Under the pieces are notes generated by a model. It was given only the letters and a program-made list of their open reading frames with translations, was not told the DNA's origin and did not search any database. From NCBI RefSeq assembly GCF_023674465.1, contig NZ_CP098400.1:868001-932000 (forward strand): DNA of 64,000 bases, given 5' to 3'. The translations under genes and the position numbers were made by a program. This stretch comes from Xiashengella succiniciproducens (GTDB lineage Bacteria > Bacteroidota > Bacteroidia > Bacteroidales > Marinilabiliaceae). Shown piece by piece: positions 25,816 through 35,713 of this stretch (position 1 is its first letter; every line of letters begins with the position of its first letter).

Positions 25816-27297
25816 ATGAAAAGATTGCATTTGTTTATACTCAGGAGCTACACAGGCCCATTGATCATGACATTTTTCATTGCCATGTTCATCCTGGTTA
25901 TGCAATTCCTTTGGCGCTATGTTGATGACCTTGTGGGCAAAGGGCTTGAATGGAATGTATTGCTGGAGCTGCTTTTTTACGCTTCGCTGCAGGTAGTGCC
26001 GATGGCATTGCCTCTTGCGATACTACTTGCCTCACTGATGACATTTGGTAATCTGGGAGAGAACTATGAGCTGACAGCCCTTAAATCAGCCGGAGTCTCG
26101 CTTACAAGGATTATGATGCCTCTTATTGTCCTCACTGTCATTATATCTATACTTGCCTATGCATTTTCAAATAATGTACTTCCTGTAGCCAACCTGAAGC
26201 TGGTTTCTATTCTGCATGGAGTTAAGGAAACAAGGCTCGAACTCGACCTGAAGGAAGGTGTTTTTTATCCGGGGGTTGATGGCTTTAGCATCAAGGTGGA
26301 GGAAAAGGACAGAGAGACAAATCTCCTGAAGGATGTGATGATCTATGACCATCGTGATAAGCAGGCAGCCAACAGCAATGTGACGCTTGCCGACTCAGGC
26401 AAGCTTCAGGTTTCACCTGACAAGAAGAACCTGTTGCTGACTCTTTTTAATGGTGTGAGGTATGACGAGCGGATGATGCCATTTCAGGTTAATAACGGTG
26501 GTGGAGGAAGACGTCAGAGTCGTGAGTCATCTATGCACAGGAAGGATGTCTTTGGTGAGCAAATCGCAATAATCCAGTTGCAGGGCTTCGACTTTTCAAA
26601 GTCAGATGAAAACCTGTTCAAAGGAAGCGACAAGATGAAAAACCTCAATCAGCTTACCCATGACCTGGACTCAATCAGAGCCGGACGTAAGGTGCTCGTG
26701 ACTTTGTTGGATGAAAGAGCTTCTCACCTCTATTTTACACGTATGCCTGAAATGAAAGATGAAAGGCTGGCTATCATTGAGAAGTCTGAGAGTTTTAATC
26801 TTGATTCACTATACAACACCCTTGATAATGATCGTAAGATCATGGTCGTACAATCGGCTCTCCGTACAGCCAGGGATCATAAGAGTGTAATAGAGAATCA
26901 GTTGAAATATATAGAAGTTGAGGATGTAAGCATACGTCGTCACCAGATGGAGATACACCGTAAATTTACCTTGTCCTTTGCCTGTCTGATTTTCTTCTTT
27001 ATTGGAGCTCCACTTGGTGCTATTATAAGGAAAGGAGGACTGGGTATGCCGGTTGTAATCTCTGTGTTCTTCTTTATAATTTACTATATAATTGATACTA
27101 TGGGCGGTAAATTTGCAAGGGAAGGAGTGTGGGAGGTATATCAGGGGATGTGGCTTTCTTCGGTTGTGCTGCTGCCGGTAGGTATATTCCTGACATACAA
27201 GTCGGCCCATGATTCAACCCTTCTGAATGCCGATGTATATTTTTCTTACCTCCACAAGATTAGGGACTTTCTTGCCAAAAAAGGCATTGTTAAATAG
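25816..27297 (+). CDS. LptF/LptG-family lipopolysaccharide export permease
   Basis: This 493-residue YjgP/YjgQ-family protein supplies the membrane part of the LptB2FG ABC transporter that extracts LPS from the inner membrane. Three N-terminal helices are visible ([34 protein letters not shown] with the conserved GxxxE region [15 protein letters not shown], and [13 protein letters not shown]). A large periplasmic domain (about 130-370) and three C-terminal helices ([24 protein letters not shown]) follow. It is longer than E. coli LptF/LptG (about 360), the excess lying in the periplasmic part. Only one permease gene is here, so its partner is elsewhere. ribBA follows after 47 nt. Confidence 0.9.
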   Translation: MKRLHLFILRSYTGPLIMTFFIAMFILVMQFLWRYVDDLVGKGLEWNVLLELLFYASLQVVPMALPLAILLASLMTFGNLGENYELTALKSAGVSLTRIMMPLIVLTVIISILAYAFSNNVLPVANLKLVSILHGVKETRLELDLKEGVFYPGVDGFSIKVEEKDRETNLLKDVMIYDHRDKQAANSNVTLADSGKLQVSPDKKNLLLTLFNGVRYDERMMPFQVNNGGGGRRQSRESSMHRKDVFGEQIAIIQLQGFDFSKSDENLFKGSDKMKNLNQLTHDLDSIRAGRKVLVTLLDERASHLYFTRMPEMKDERLAIIEKSESFNLDSLYNTLDNDRKIMVVQSALRTARDHKSVIENQLKYIEVEDVSIRRHQMEIHRKFTLSFACLIFFFIGAPLGAIIRKGGLGMPVVISVFFFIIYYIIDTMGGKFAREGVWEVYQGMWLSSVVLLPVGIFLTYKSAHDSTLLNADVYFSYLHKIRDFLAKKGIVK

Positions 27298-27344
27298 GGT
27301 ATTGTACATTGTTACTTATACTTGTTCGATTAATAATTTCTGAT

Positions 27345-28586
27345 ATGTCATTACAAAAAGAGTTTGAACTTAACACTATAGAAGAGGCCATTGAAGCAAT
27401 TCGAAACGGGGAACTAGTAATTGTTGTTGATGACGAAGACCGTGAAAACGAAGGGGATTTCGTATGTGCAGCAGAGCTTATCACTCCTGAGAAAGTTAAC
27501 TTCATGGCTACCTACGGACGTGGACTTATCTGTGCTCCGTTGACTGAAAAAAGATGTGACGAACTGGAACTGGAATTGATGGTGGGAAGGAATACTTCAC
27601 TTCATGGAACACCCTTTACAGTATCTGTTGACCTGATAGATGATAGTTGTTCAACAGGTATATCTGCATCTGACAGAGCCAGTACCCTAAGGGCTCTGGC
27701 AGACCCAAACACCAGGCCTGAATCACTTGGCCGCCCTGGACACATATTCCCACTGAGGGCAAAGGAGAAAGGAGTACTCAGGAGATCCGGTCACACAGAA
27801 GCTGCTGTTGACCTGGCACGCCTTGCCGGTTTGTATCCTGCCGGAGTCCTTGTCGAGATAATGAACGAGGATGGCACTATGGCTCGTATGCCTGAGTTGG
27901 TTAGAATTGCTGAGAAGTTTGGTCTTAAGATTATCACGATAAGAGACCTTATTGCCTATAGGCTGCAGCGGGAAAGCCTTATTGAGCGTGGAGTAGAAGT
28001 TCACCTGCCAACAAGGTATGGGGACTTCAGATTTATTCCTTTTAAGCAGTTGTCTAATGGTCTGGAACATATGGCCCTTATTAAGGGTGAGTGGGAGCCT
28101 GATGAAGCTATACTTGTGAGGGTTCATTCAAGCTGTGCCACAGGAGATATCTTCGGATCCATGCGTTGCGAATGTGGTGATCAGTTGCATAAAGCCATGG
28201 AGACTATTGACAAGGAAGGCAAGGGGGTAATTGTCTATATGAACCAGGAAGGTCGTGGTATCGGACTAATGAACAAGATAGAGGCATATAAACTTCAGGA
28301 ACAGGGTCTAGATACTGTTGAAGCCAACGTGGAACTGGGCTTCGAGGCTGACGAGAGAGATTATGGCGTTGGTGCTCAGATATTGAGATCTCTTGGAGTT
28401 AAGAAGATGAGACTGATGACCAATAATCCCATAAAACGCATTGGCCTTGAAGGATACGGTCTGCAGATTGTAGAAAATGTACCTATTGAGATTAAACCAA
28501 ATCCACATAATTTGTTCTATATGCAAACAAAGAAGACAAGGATGGGACACAACCTCCACTTCTTTAAATACGACAAGAACGAATAG
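27345..28586 (+). CDS. ribBA: Bifunctional DHBP synthase / GTP cyclohydrolase II
   Basis: RibBA makes both precursors of riboflavin: the RibB half forms 3,4-dihydroxy-2-butanone 4-phosphate, and the RibA half opens GTP. The RibB signature [10 protein letters not shown] (about 27-36) and [13 protein letters not shown] are intact. The RibA half has the zinc triad in [23 protein letters not shown] and the GTP site NQEGRGIGL. The ATG at 27345 gives 413 residues and begins [15 protein letters not shown], as in relatives. No FMN riboswitch is visible upstream. The next gene begins 1 nt after the stop. Confidence 0.97.
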   Translation: MSLQKEFELNTIEEAIEAIRNGELVIVVDDEDRENEGDFVCAAELITPEKVNFMATYGRGLICAPLTEKRCDELELELMVGRNTSLHGTPFTVSVDLIDDSCSTGISASDRASTLRALADPNTRPESLGRPGHIFPLRAKEKGVLRRSGHTEAAVDLARLAGLYPAGVLVEIMNEDGTMARMPELVRIAEKFGLKIITIRDLIAYRLQRESLIERGVEVHLPTRYGDFRFIPFKQLSNGLEHMALIKGEWEPDEAILVRVHSSCATGDIFGSMRCECGDQLHKAMETIDKEGKGVIVYMNQEGRGIGLMNKIEAYKLQEQGLDTVEANVELGFEADERDYGVGAQILRSLGVKKMRLMTNNPIKRIGLEGYGLQIVENVPIEIKPNPHNLFYMQTKKTRMGHNLHFFKYDKNE

Positions 28587-28587
28587 T

Positions 28588-29583
28588 ATGACAGATTTAT
28601 CGACATATTATATGGGCTTGCCCGTGCCCTCTCCTATAATAGCTGCCAGTAGTACACTGACATCAAGTCCGGTCTGTATTGCTGAATTAGCAAGGAATGG
28701 CGCTGGGGCAGTAGTGCTGAATTCGCTTTTTGAGGAGGAGATAGTAGTCGAATTAAATCGCCGGAAAGAAAGCTTAAATGCATTGAATATCAATCATCCA
28801 GAGGTGCTTGAGTTTTATGAGAAGCTGGATGTTGATGAGATTTTGAATGATTACTTGAAGCTGATATTTGAAGCCAAAAAGAGTGTTGACATACCCATTA
28901 TCGCAAGTATCAACTGCGTAAGTCCGGGCAAATGGCACTATTTTGCTAAGTATCTTCAGGAAGCCGGAGCCGATGGACTTGAGTTGAATATTTTCACCCT
29001 GCCTGCGGACATGGAGACCAGTGGTCAGGTATATGAAGAAGCAGCGCTTGAAATTATCAGGAATACTATGGCTGAGCTTAATATTCCTGTGTGTGTTAAG
29101 ATTAGCCCTTACTATTCAGGTCTTGGAAATATGATATCCCAAATTGATTCGCTGGGAGTTAAAGGAATAACGCTTTTCAACCGTTTTTTCAAACCTGACC
29201 TCAATTTGGATGAAATGACTATTGGAGCAGGACCTGTTTATACAGATCCTTCCGAGTATCTTAACACCCTGAGATGGGTAGGACTGGTAGCAGGCAAGGT
29301 AGAATGTGATATCTATGCTTCAGGCGGTATACATGACGGCCTTACTGCTGCAAAGATGCTTGCAGCTGGGGCCCAGGGAGTGCAGGTAGCCTCCGCTATG
29401 TACAGAAACGGACTCTCGTGCTTGCCAGAGATTATCAAGGGATTGAGCAATTGGATGGAGAGCAAGGGTTTTGAAGGAATAAATGACTTCAGGGGTATGC
29501 TCAGCCATAACAAAATAAATAATCCAGCCGCTTATATGCGCGTACAGTTTTTGAAAACCTTTGCTGGAAAAGCGGAAAAGTGA
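28588..29583 (+). CDS. Dihydroorotate dehydrogenase-like flavoprotein
   Basis: The 331 residues from ATG 28588 form a DHOD-type FMN-binding barrel. They start MTDLSTYYMGLPVPSPIIAASS, with late motifs DIYASGGIHDGLTAAKMLAAGAQGVQVASAMYRNG. Where true PyrD has an N-x-SCPN catalytic segment, this protein reads ELNIFTLP. It is therefore probably not the pyrimidine enzyme but one of the DHOD-like paralogues seen in Bacteroidota and some other anaerobes, whose substrate I do not know. It lies 1 nt behind ribBA, coupling a likely flavoprotein to the flavin pathway. Confidence 0.78.
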   Translation: MTDLSTYYMGLPVPSPIIAASSTLTSSPVCIAELARNGAGAVVLNSLFEEEIVVELNRRKESLNALNINHPEVLEFYEKLDVDEILNDYLKLIFEAKKSVDIPIIASINCVSPGKWHYFAKYLQEAGADGLELNIFTLPADMETSGQVYEEAALEIIRNTMAELNIPVCVKISPYYSGLGNMISQIDSLGVKGITLFNRFFKPDLNLDEMTIGAGPVYTDPSEYLNTLRWVGLVAGKVECDIYASGGIHDGLTAAKMLAAGAQGVQVASAMYRNGLSCLPEIIKGLSNWMESKGFEGINDFRGMLSHNKINNPAAYMRVQFLKTFAGKAEK

Positions 29584-29647
29584 CGAATTGTCATATAGGG
29601 CTGTCAGGCCAGGTTGACTGAGCAGTATGTACGATGATAAAAGTTCA

Positions 29648-29682
29648 AAGCCCTTGTTTTGCAAGGGCTTTACTAGTTTTAT
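29648..29682 (+). terminator. Terminator after the DHOD-like gene
   Basis: AAAGCCCTTG and CAAGGGCTTT form a 10-bp stem around a TTTTG loop; the T-run is interrupted (TTTACTAGTTTT). Confidence 0.65.
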
Positions 29683-29697
29683 ACATCATGATGATAT

Positions 29698-29792
29698 TGG
29701 CAAACAACGATTGTTGGCATATCCATTTTCAAATCCTGCTTACATCAGCGTGCCATTTTTTCAATTTTTGGCACTAGAATTTTAATGGCACA
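29698..29792. promoter_or_regulatory. Cluster of TGGCA elements upstream of dnaK
   Basis: TTGGCA occurs at 29698 and 29715, GTGCCA at 29751, TTGGCAC at 29769 and ATGGCAC at 29786. GTGCCA (29751-29756) and TGGCAC (29770-29775) form an inverted pair with 13 bp between. No CIRCE element is present. The cluster ends at the candidate dnaK promoter. Confidence 0.35.
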
Positions 29793-29800
29793 TCCTTTGT
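29768..29800 (+). promoter_or_regulatory. Candidate dnaK promoter
   Basis: TTTG (29768-29771) and ATCCTTTG (29793-29800) are spaced 21 bp. The -7 element matches only the TTTG half of the Bacteroidota consensus. Confidence 0.35.
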
Positions 29801-29856
29801 GAATCAGAAAGTCATGTTATTGAATCAATATAGAACCAGATAAAATAAATTATACA

Positions 29857-31767
29857 ATGGGAAAAATTATCGGAATAGACCTGGGTACTACCAACTCTTG
29901 TGTTGCTGTAATGGAAGGCAACGAAGCTGTTGTGATCCCCAATAGTGAAGGAAAGAGGACCACTCCTTCCATTGTTGCGTTTGTGGAGAATGGAGAGAGA
30001 AAGGTGGGTGACCCTGCAAAACGTCAGGCGATTACAAATCCAAAAAAGACAGTATACTCCATCAAGCGTTTCATGGGAACCATGTACAACGATATACCTG
30101 GTGAGGTACAGCGTGTTCCTTATGAAGTTGTAAGAGGCGATAACAATACACCTAGGGTAAAGATAGACGATCGTTTATATTCACCACAGGAAATTTCGGC
30201 AATGGTACTTCAAAAGATGAAGAAAACTGCCGAAGATTATCTTGGTCAGGAAGTTACAGAAGCTGTTATCACAGTTCCGGCATATTTCAACGATGCACAG
30301 CGTCAAGCTACCAAGGAAGCTGGTGAAATTGCTGGTCTTAAGGTATCCCGTATTATCAATGAGCCTACTGCCGCATCATTAGCCTATGGTCTTGATAAGA
30401 AGGACAGGGATATGAAGATTGCTGTCTTCGACCTTGGAGGTGGTACCTTTGATATTTCAATCCTCGAACTAGGCGATGGTGTATTTGAAGTTAAGTCAAC
30501 CAATGGAGATACTCACCTTGGCGGTGATGACTTCGATGATGTAATTATCAACTGGTTGGCAGAGGAGTTCAAGAAAGAAGAAGGTATTGACCTGCGTAAG
30601 GATGCTATGGCGCTGCAGCGTCTGAAAGATGCTGCTGAAAAGGCTAAGATTGAGCTTTCAAGCTCTACTACTACAGAAATCAACCTGCCATATATAATGC
30701 CGGTTGACGGAGTACCCAAGCACCTTGTTAAGACGCTGACACGTGCTCAATTTGAACAGCTTTCAGATCAACTTATCCGTCGTGCTATTGAGCCGTGTAA
30801 GGCTGCACTTAAGGATGCCGGTCTGACAGCATCTGACATTGATGAGGTAATCCTTGTCGGTGGTTCAACCCGTATACCTGCAATACAAAAGATTGTTGAG
30901 GATTTCTTTGGCAAGAAGCCATCAAAGGGTGTTAACCCTGATGAGGTTGTTGCTCTCGGAGCTGCAATTCAGGGTGGTGTGTTGTCAGGAGATGTTAAGG
31001 ATGTGTTGCTTCTCGACGTTACTCCGCTTTCACTGGGTATCGAAACCATGGGTGGTGTGATGACAAAGCTAATTGAAGCCAACACTACCATACCGACCAA
31101 GAAGTCGGAGACCTTTACAACTGCAGCAGACAATCAACCTTCAGTTGAAATCCATGTGCTTCAGGGAGAACGTCCTCTTGCCAGAGACAATAAAACTATC
31201 GGCCGCTTCCACCTTGACGGTATTCCACCGGCACCTCGTGGTGTACCACAAATTGAAGTGACCTTTGATATAGATGCCAATGGTATCTTGAATGTAAAGG
31301 CTAAGGATAAGGCAACTGGTAAGGAGCAAAGCATCAGAATCGAGGCCTCTTCTGGTCTTACAGATGATGAAATCAAGAAGATGAAGGAAGAAGCTGCAGC
31401 CAATGCTGAAGCTGACAGGTTGGCAAAGGAACGCATCGAAAAACTGAATACAGCTGACAGTTTGATCTTCCAGACAGAAAAGCAGCTTAAGGAGTTTGGC
31501 GATAAGATTCCTGCCGACAAAAAGGCTCCGATTGAAGCAGCCCTTCAAAAGCTGAAAGATGCTCACAAGAGCGAAGACCTTGCCGGCATTGATGCTGCTA
31601 CCAGCGAACTCAATGCTGTGTTCCAGGCTGCATCACAGGATATGTACAATGCAAGCCAGGCAAGCGGTGGTGCACAACCCGGTGGCTCAGCACATAATAC
31701 CGATGGTGCTGGCAACAGCCAGGGCGGTGATGACGTTACCGACGTTGACTTCGAAGAAGTAAAGTAA
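29857..31767 (+). CDS. dnaK: Chaperone protein DnaK (Hsp70)
   Basis: This 636-residue Hsp70 starts with [15 protein letters not shown] and has the ATPase phosphate loops [16 protein letters not shown] and [14 protein letters not shown]. The substrate domain (about 385-500) contains [16 protein letters not shown], followed by the helical lid. A Gly/Gln/Ser tail ends in VDFEEVK. It refolds proteins with DnaJ and GrpE, neither of which is next to it. It is transcribed alone, with a perfect terminator at 31795. Confidence 0.98.
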   Translation: MGKIIGIDLGTTNSCVAVMEGNEAVVIPNSEGKRTTPSIVAFVENGERKVGDPAKRQAITNPKKTVYSIKRFMGTMYNDIPGEVQRVPYEVVRGDNNTPRVKIDDRLYSPQEISAMVLQKMKKTAEDYLGQEVTEAVITVPAYFNDAQRQATKEAGEIAGLKVSRIINEPTAASLAYGLDKKDRDMKIAVFDLGGGTFDISILELGDGVFEVKSTNGDTHLGGDDFDDVIINWLAEEFKKEEGIDLRKDAMALQRLKDAAEKAKIELSSSTTTEINLPYIMPVDGVPKHLVKTLTRAQFEQLSDQLIRRAIEPCKAALKDAGLTASDIDEVILVGGSTRIPAIQKIVEDFFGKKPSKGVNPDEVVALGAAIQGGVLSGDVKDVLLLDVTPLSLGIETMGGVMTKLIEANTTIPTKKSETFTTAADNQPSVEIHVLQGERPLARDNKTIGRFHLDGIPPAPRGVPQIEVTFDIDANGILNVKAKDKATGKEQSIRIEASSGLTDDEIKKMKEEAAANAEADRLAKERIEKLNTADSLIFQTEKQLKEFGDKIPADKKAPIEAALQKLKDAHKSEDLAGIDAATSELNAVFQAASQDMYNASQASGGAQPGGSAHNTDGAGNSQGGDDVTDVDFEEVK

Positions 31768-31794
31768 GATAGGTTGAGATAAGATCAATCTGCA

Positions 31795-31829
31795 AACCGC
31801 TGTGAGAAATCACAGCGGTTTTTTATTTT
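31795..31829 (+). terminator. Terminator after dnaK
   Basis: AACCGCTGTG and CACAGCGGTT form a 10-bp stem around AGAAAT, followed by TTTTATTTT. Confidence 0.9.
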
Positions 31830-31929
31830 GTTCGGTTTTGGAACAATAATTGGTCAGGAAAATTTGAATTATTAATTAAGTTTGTATAACATATGCGGAG
31901 AATGAGAATTTTTGCTGTAAATTACTGTT

Positions 31930-32751
31930 ATGAAGATAGTTAGAATTATTGCTGCGGTATTGTTGGCTCTTGGAGCATTCACTGTTTATTCCCAGAATAC
32001 TGTGACTCCTGTGGAGGAAATAAACATGGTGGATGCAGAGGGTCTGAAGCAGGGTAAGTGGGAGAGAATCTATCCCAACGGGAAGCTGATGTATAAGGCT
32101 ACCTTCAAGGATGACAAACCTGTTGGTGAGATGATCAGATATCATTCCAACGGTAAGATGATGGCAAGGATAGTATATGACGATGCTGGTGTAAACGGAC
32201 AAGGTGAGCTCTATGATGAGAATGGCAGAAAGGTAGCTGAGGGTAGGTATATTGGCAATAACAAGGAAGGGGAGTGGCTGTTTTACAATAGTAAAGGTGT
32301 CCTTATTTCCCGTGAGAATTACAAGGACAATCTGAAGGATGGTGAATCCTATACATATTATGAGAATGGTAAACCGGCACTTCTGACTACATGGAAGGAC
32401 GGTGTTCAGCAAGGCCCCGAGACTCAGTGGTATCCATCGGGAGCAACGAGAGTTACTACATCTTTCACGAATGGTAAGTTGCATGGTCCCTATACAGTGT
32501 ATTTTGAGAATGGTAACCGTGAGATATATGGTATGTACAATATGGATCAGCTTGATGGTACCTGGTTTTTCTTCACAGCATTGGGACAGCTGGATTACAA
32601 GCTGACATTTGAGAATGGAGTACCCAAGGAACAAGATATACTTGAGCTCAGAGAGAACGAGCGTTTTAGTGAGTTTGAGAAGAACCGGGGTAGGTTAAAA
32701 GACCCTGAACACTTTAAAGATGATCCTGATTCCTATATGATGGTCCGATAA
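31930..32751 (+). CDS. YwqK/MORN-like repeat protein, exported
   Basis: This 273-residue protein has a signal peptide (1-21, ending TVYSQ). It is then built almost wholly of about eight repeats of roughly 23 residues with the pattern G-x-W-x-x-Y-x-x-NG-K-x-x-x-x-x-x-Y-K-x (for example GKWERIYPNGKLMYKATFKD, GEWLFYNSKGVLISRENYKD, GPYTVYFENGNREIYGMYN). This is the repeat of the YwqK antitoxin and MORN-like families. The toxin-antitoxin label does not follow for a secreted protein. It may bind the envelope or other proteins. xseA starts 15 nt downstream, so it heads that operon. Confidence 0.75.
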   Translation: MKIVRIIAAVLLALGAFTVYSQNTVTPVEEINMVDAEGLKQGKWERIYPNGKLMYKATFKDDKPVGEMIRYHSNGKMMARIVYDDAGVNGQGELYDENGRKVAEGRYIGNNKEGEWLFYNSKGVLISRENYKDNLKDGESYTYYENGKPALLTTWKDGVQQGPETQWYPSGATRVTTSFTNGKLHGPYTVYFENGNREIYGMYNMDQLDGTWFFFTALGQLDYKLTFENGVPKEQDILELRENERFSEFEKNRGRLKDPEHFKDDPDSYMMVR

Positions 32752-32766
32752 TCAAAAGAGATTTTT

Positions 32767-34164
32767 ATGACCCGAGAATCCATATCGTTATTTGAGTTAA
32801 ACAATCAGATAAGGCAGGTAATCAGCAATAACTTACCTGCCCAGGTATGGGTGCGTGCTGAGGTTGCCGAACTCCGTGAGCATGCCAACGGTCATTGCTA
32901 CCTTGACCTTGTAGAGAAGGATGAATTCAGTAATCAGGTTATAGCACGTCTTAGGGCAACTATATGGAGTTATACCTATCGTACTCTGAAGCCTTTCTTT
33001 GAGAACACAGCCAAGCGCCCCTTAAGTAACGGTATCAAGGTTCTTGTCAGGGGTAGCGTTGAGTATCAGGAGTTGTACGGACTCAGTTTCAATATTAAGG
33101 AGATAGATCCGGCATATACCCTTGGAGATCTGGAGCAGCGTCGACTTGAAGTAATACGCAAACTACAGGAGGAGGGGGTATTCAATATGAACAAGGAGTT
33201 GGATTTGCCCCTAGTTCCCCAACGTATTGCCGTTATATCATCTCCTACAGCTGCCGGATACGGAGACTTTGCAGATCAGCTGGCAAAGAATTTATACGGC
33301 ATTAAGTTTTACCACAAGCTGTTTCCTGCAATTATGCAGGGTGACAAGGCTCCCGAGTCTATTATTGCAGCTCTTGAAAAGGTTAACAACTATTCTGAGT
33401 ACTTTGATGTAGTTGTACTTATTCGGGGTGGTGGAGCTTCTCTCGATCTGCTATGTTTTGATGATTATTGGCTGGCATACCATGTAGCACAGTTTCCCAT
33501 GCCAATTATAAGCGGCATTGGTCATGAGAGGGATGTGTCGGTAACTGATATGGTAGCTCATACTTCTGCAAAAACACCTACTGCAGTAGCAGAATTCCTG
33601 ATTGCAGGTGCTTCTTCTGTCCTTGAGAAGGTAAATAGTTTTGGGCGTAATCTGAAGAATCTTACAAGAGAGCAGATTCAGGGTAACCGGACTCTAATTG
33701 AAAGGTCAATGTTTCAGCTCCACCAGCAGACAGCTAAGTTATTAGCGGGAAATAACCGCTATCTGGAAGGTGTGGCTGGTCGTTTGCCTGGAATGGTGAA
33801 GCTGCATCTGGAGAAGCGTGGAAACGTACTTCAAAGGCAGTCTATGAGAACCAGGCAGGTATTCAAGCGCATAATTGAGAATGAGGACAGAAGACTGGAG
33901 CGTGGCTGTGAAAAGCTGAAGCTTTCCACAGCCAGATTCTTGTCTCATGCCGGAATGAAACTTGAGATGCTGGAAAAGAGTAACAAGCTTAATGATCCTG
34001 TTGAAGTGCTAAAGAGAGGATTTTCGATAACCAGAGTTGAAGGCAGGGCGCTTAAGTCAACAACGGGCTTAAAGCCTGGTAAAGTAGTGGAGACCATACT
34101 AAAGGATGGTAGCTTCCTAAGCGAAGTCAAGGATATTGATAATGCAGAAAACAAAGTTGACTAA
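32767..34164 (+). CDS. xseA: Exodeoxyribonuclease VII large subunit
   Basis: This 465-residue catalytic subunit degrades single-stranded DNA from both ends with XseB. The N-terminal OB fold (about 1-100; LPAQVWVRAEVAELREHANGH) precedes the catalytic domain with RIAVISSPTAAGYGDF, VVVLIRGGGASLDLLCFDD and ISGIGHERDVSVTDMVAHTSAKTPTAVAEF. A long coiled coil (about 280-400) and a short C-terminal segment complete the protein. All expected parts are present. It lies between the YwqK-like gene and a histidine kinase gene, with xseB only after the kinase. Confidence 0.96.
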   Translation: MTRESISLFELNNQIRQVISNNLPAQVWVRAEVAELREHANGHCYLDLVEKDEFSNQVIARLRATIWSYTYRTLKPFFENTAKRPLSNGIKVLVRGSVEYQELYGLSFNIKEIDPAYTLGDLEQRRLEVIRKLQEEGVFNMNKELDLPLVPQRIAVISSPTAAGYGDFADQLAKNLYGIKFYHKLFPAIMQGDKAPESIIAALEKVNNYSEYFDVVVLIRGGGASLDLLCFDDYWLAYHVAQFPMPIISGIGHERDVSVTDMVAHTSAKTPTAVAEFLIAGASSVLEKVNSFGRNLKNLTREQIQGNRTLIERSMFQLHQQTAKLLAGNNRYLEGVAGRLPGMVKLHLEKRGNVLQRQSMRTRQVFKRIIENEDRRLERGCEKLKLSTARFLSHAGMKLEMLEKSNKLNDPVEVLKRGFSITRVEGRALKSTTGLKPGKVVETILKDGSFLSEVKDIDNAENKVD

Positions 34165-34200
34165 TTCTTATATAGGAGATTAAATAATTGTAATGTTTTT

Positions 34201-35028
34201 ATGAACGTACTTTTCCTTGCCTTGATTGGTTTGTTGCTGACTCTGGTAGCAATAGCTGTTCTGGCACTTTGTTGCATTAAGCTAAAGAAGGAACTTACGG
34301 TAAAGAAAATGGAGCTGTTGGAGGCACAGCAACTGGTTGAATCAAGGGATAAGTTTTTTTCTATAGTTGCACATGACCTTAAAAGCCCTTTTAATTCGCT
34401 GATGGGTTTGTCGGAGCTTTTGATGTTGCATGCTGAGAGTATGAATGCTGAGCAGGTTCAGCACCACTGCATGCAGATATTTAATTCATCGGGAAGGCTT
34501 TTTACTCTTGTGGATGACCTGTTGCAATGGTCAAGGGTGCAAACGGGTAAGATTCAATATAACCCCGAGAAGATAGATCTCAATGTGATCAGCAGTAATA
34601 TTGTAAACCTGCTTAGGATAAGCGTGCAGGAGAAAGATATAGTAATTGCACTGAACCTTGAGAATAACCTGATAGCTTATGCAGATTCCAATATTTACTC
34701 AACAGTGTTGAGAAACCTGATAAGCAATGCTATCAAGTTTTCACGTGTGGGTAGTACCATTTATGTCAAAGGGCATAAGAATAAGGACGGTATGATAGAG
34801 ATATCGGTTACAGACAGGGGTATAGGAATGGATAAGAAGCAGCTTGACAACCTGTTTATTGCCGAAAATAAGCAGAGTACTACAGGCACTTTCAATGAGC
34901 AGGGAACCGGTCTTGGACTTGTTTTATGCAAGGAATTTGTAGAACTTAATAAGGGAGAGATAATAGCAGAAAGCGAACCTGATGAGGGTACTACTATCCG
35001 ATTTACGGTTCCATCAGAAATCGAGTAA
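34201..35028 (+). CDS. Membrane sensor histidine kinase without sensor domain
   Basis: This 275-residue kinase has one N-terminal membrane helix (about 2-26), a short coiled linker and the HisKA box FSIVAHDLKSPFNSLMGLSE (phospho-His near residue 58). The HATPase_c domain has N-box NLISNAIKFS, G1 DRGIGM and G2 GTGLGL. It has almost no periplasmic part, so its input is cytoplasmic, in the membrane or through a partner. No response regulator adjoins. It stands between xseA (36-nt gap) and xseB (11-nt gap) and is therefore very likely co-transcribed and perhaps translationally coupled with xseB. Confidence 0.92.
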   Translation: MNVLFLALIGLLLTLVAIAVLALCCIKLKKELTVKKMELLEAQQLVESRDKFFSIVAHDLKSPFNSLMGLSELLMLHAESMNAEQVQHHCMQIFNSSGRLFTLVDDLLQWSRVQTGKIQYNPEKIDLNVISSNIVNLLRISVQEKDIVIALNLENNLIAYADSNIYSTVLRNLISNAIKFSRVGSTIYVKGHKNKDGMIEISVTDRGIGMDKKQLDNLFIAENKQSTTGTFNEQGTGLGLVLCKEFVELNKGEIIAESEPDEGTTIRFTVPSEIE

Positions 35029-35039
35029 AAAATGTAGCT

Positions 35040-35240
35040 ATGGCAAAGGAAAAGATTACATACAAAAGTGCAGTAACTGAAATCGAGCAGATCCTTGAAC
35101 TAATGGAAAGGGAAGAGCTTGATGTCGATGAGATGTCTGAAAAGGTAAAGAGGGTTAGCGAACTAATCCGGATTTGCAGGCAGAAGTTGCTGCAAACCCA
35201 AGAAGAGGTCGAAAAGGTATTGAAGGAAATAGAAGATTAA
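35040..35240 (+). CDS. xseB: Exodeoxyribonuclease VII small subunit
   Basis: This 66-residue all-helical protein matches XseB: TYKSAVTEIEQILELMEREELDVDEM, then VKRVSELIRICRQKLLQTQEEVEKVL. Several copies wrap each XseA. In most genomes xseB directly follows or overlaps xseA; here a histidine kinase gene intervenes. Its stop overlaps the stop of the converging cdd gene by 4 nt. Confidence 0.93.
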   Translation: MAKEKITYKSAVTEIEQILELMEREELDVDEMSEKVKRVSELIRICRQKLLQTQEEVEKVLKEIED

Positions 35241-35707
35241 AGACTATCAGGACCAAAGGCAAGGGGCAGGAGGTCGCCTGCATTTTCTACCTTGGTGACC
35301 TTGTGCTCTTCTGCAAGATAGACAGGGAAGGAAGCAGTCTGTCTAGCCAGAGATTCGAGAATCACCTGACGGCAGGCACCGCAGGGAGCAACAGCTACAG
35401 GTTGTCCATCCTTTAATGCAACAATTGCCATCTGTTTTACCGCCACATTGGGATAGTGTGCTCCTGCACTAAAGAGTGCTACTCTTTCCGCACAAAGTCC
35501 CGACGGATAGGCAGCATTTTCCTGATTGCATCCGGTTACTATCTCACCATTTGCTAGGAGCAGAGCAGCTCCTACACTAAAGCCCGAGTAAGGTGCATAG
35601 GCGTTGCGTGCAATCTCAAAAGCCGCATCAATTATGCGTTTTGCATCTGCATCTACCTGGTTTCTGTCATATACTGACAGTTTTATTGTTACGGTTTTTT
35701 CTATCAT
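35237..35707 (-). CDS. cdd: Cytidine deaminase
   Basis: This 156-residue enzyme deaminates cytidine and deoxycytidine in pyrimidine salvage. The zinc site is complete: CAERVA (Cys72, catalytic Glu74) and PCGACRQ (Cys109, Cys112). The substrate segment YSGFSVGAALL is also typical. It is a homotetramer-type length. It ends an operon with the LysM muramidase, 6 nt upstream. Confidence 0.96.
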   Translation of the reverse strand: MIEKTVTIKLSVYDRNQVDADAKRIIDAAFEIARNAYAPYSGFSVGAALLLANGEIVTGCNQENAAYPSGLCAERVALFSAGAHYPNVAVKQMAIVALKDGQPVAVAPCGACRQVILESLARQTASFPVYLAEEHKVTKVENAGDLLPLAFGPDSL

Positions 35708-35713
35708 GTCTCC

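Noticed and set aside
29770-29800. Sigma-54 promoter reading of TGGCACATCCTTTGTG before dnaK
   Set aside because: The -12 GC is replaced by GT; only the -24 half matches.
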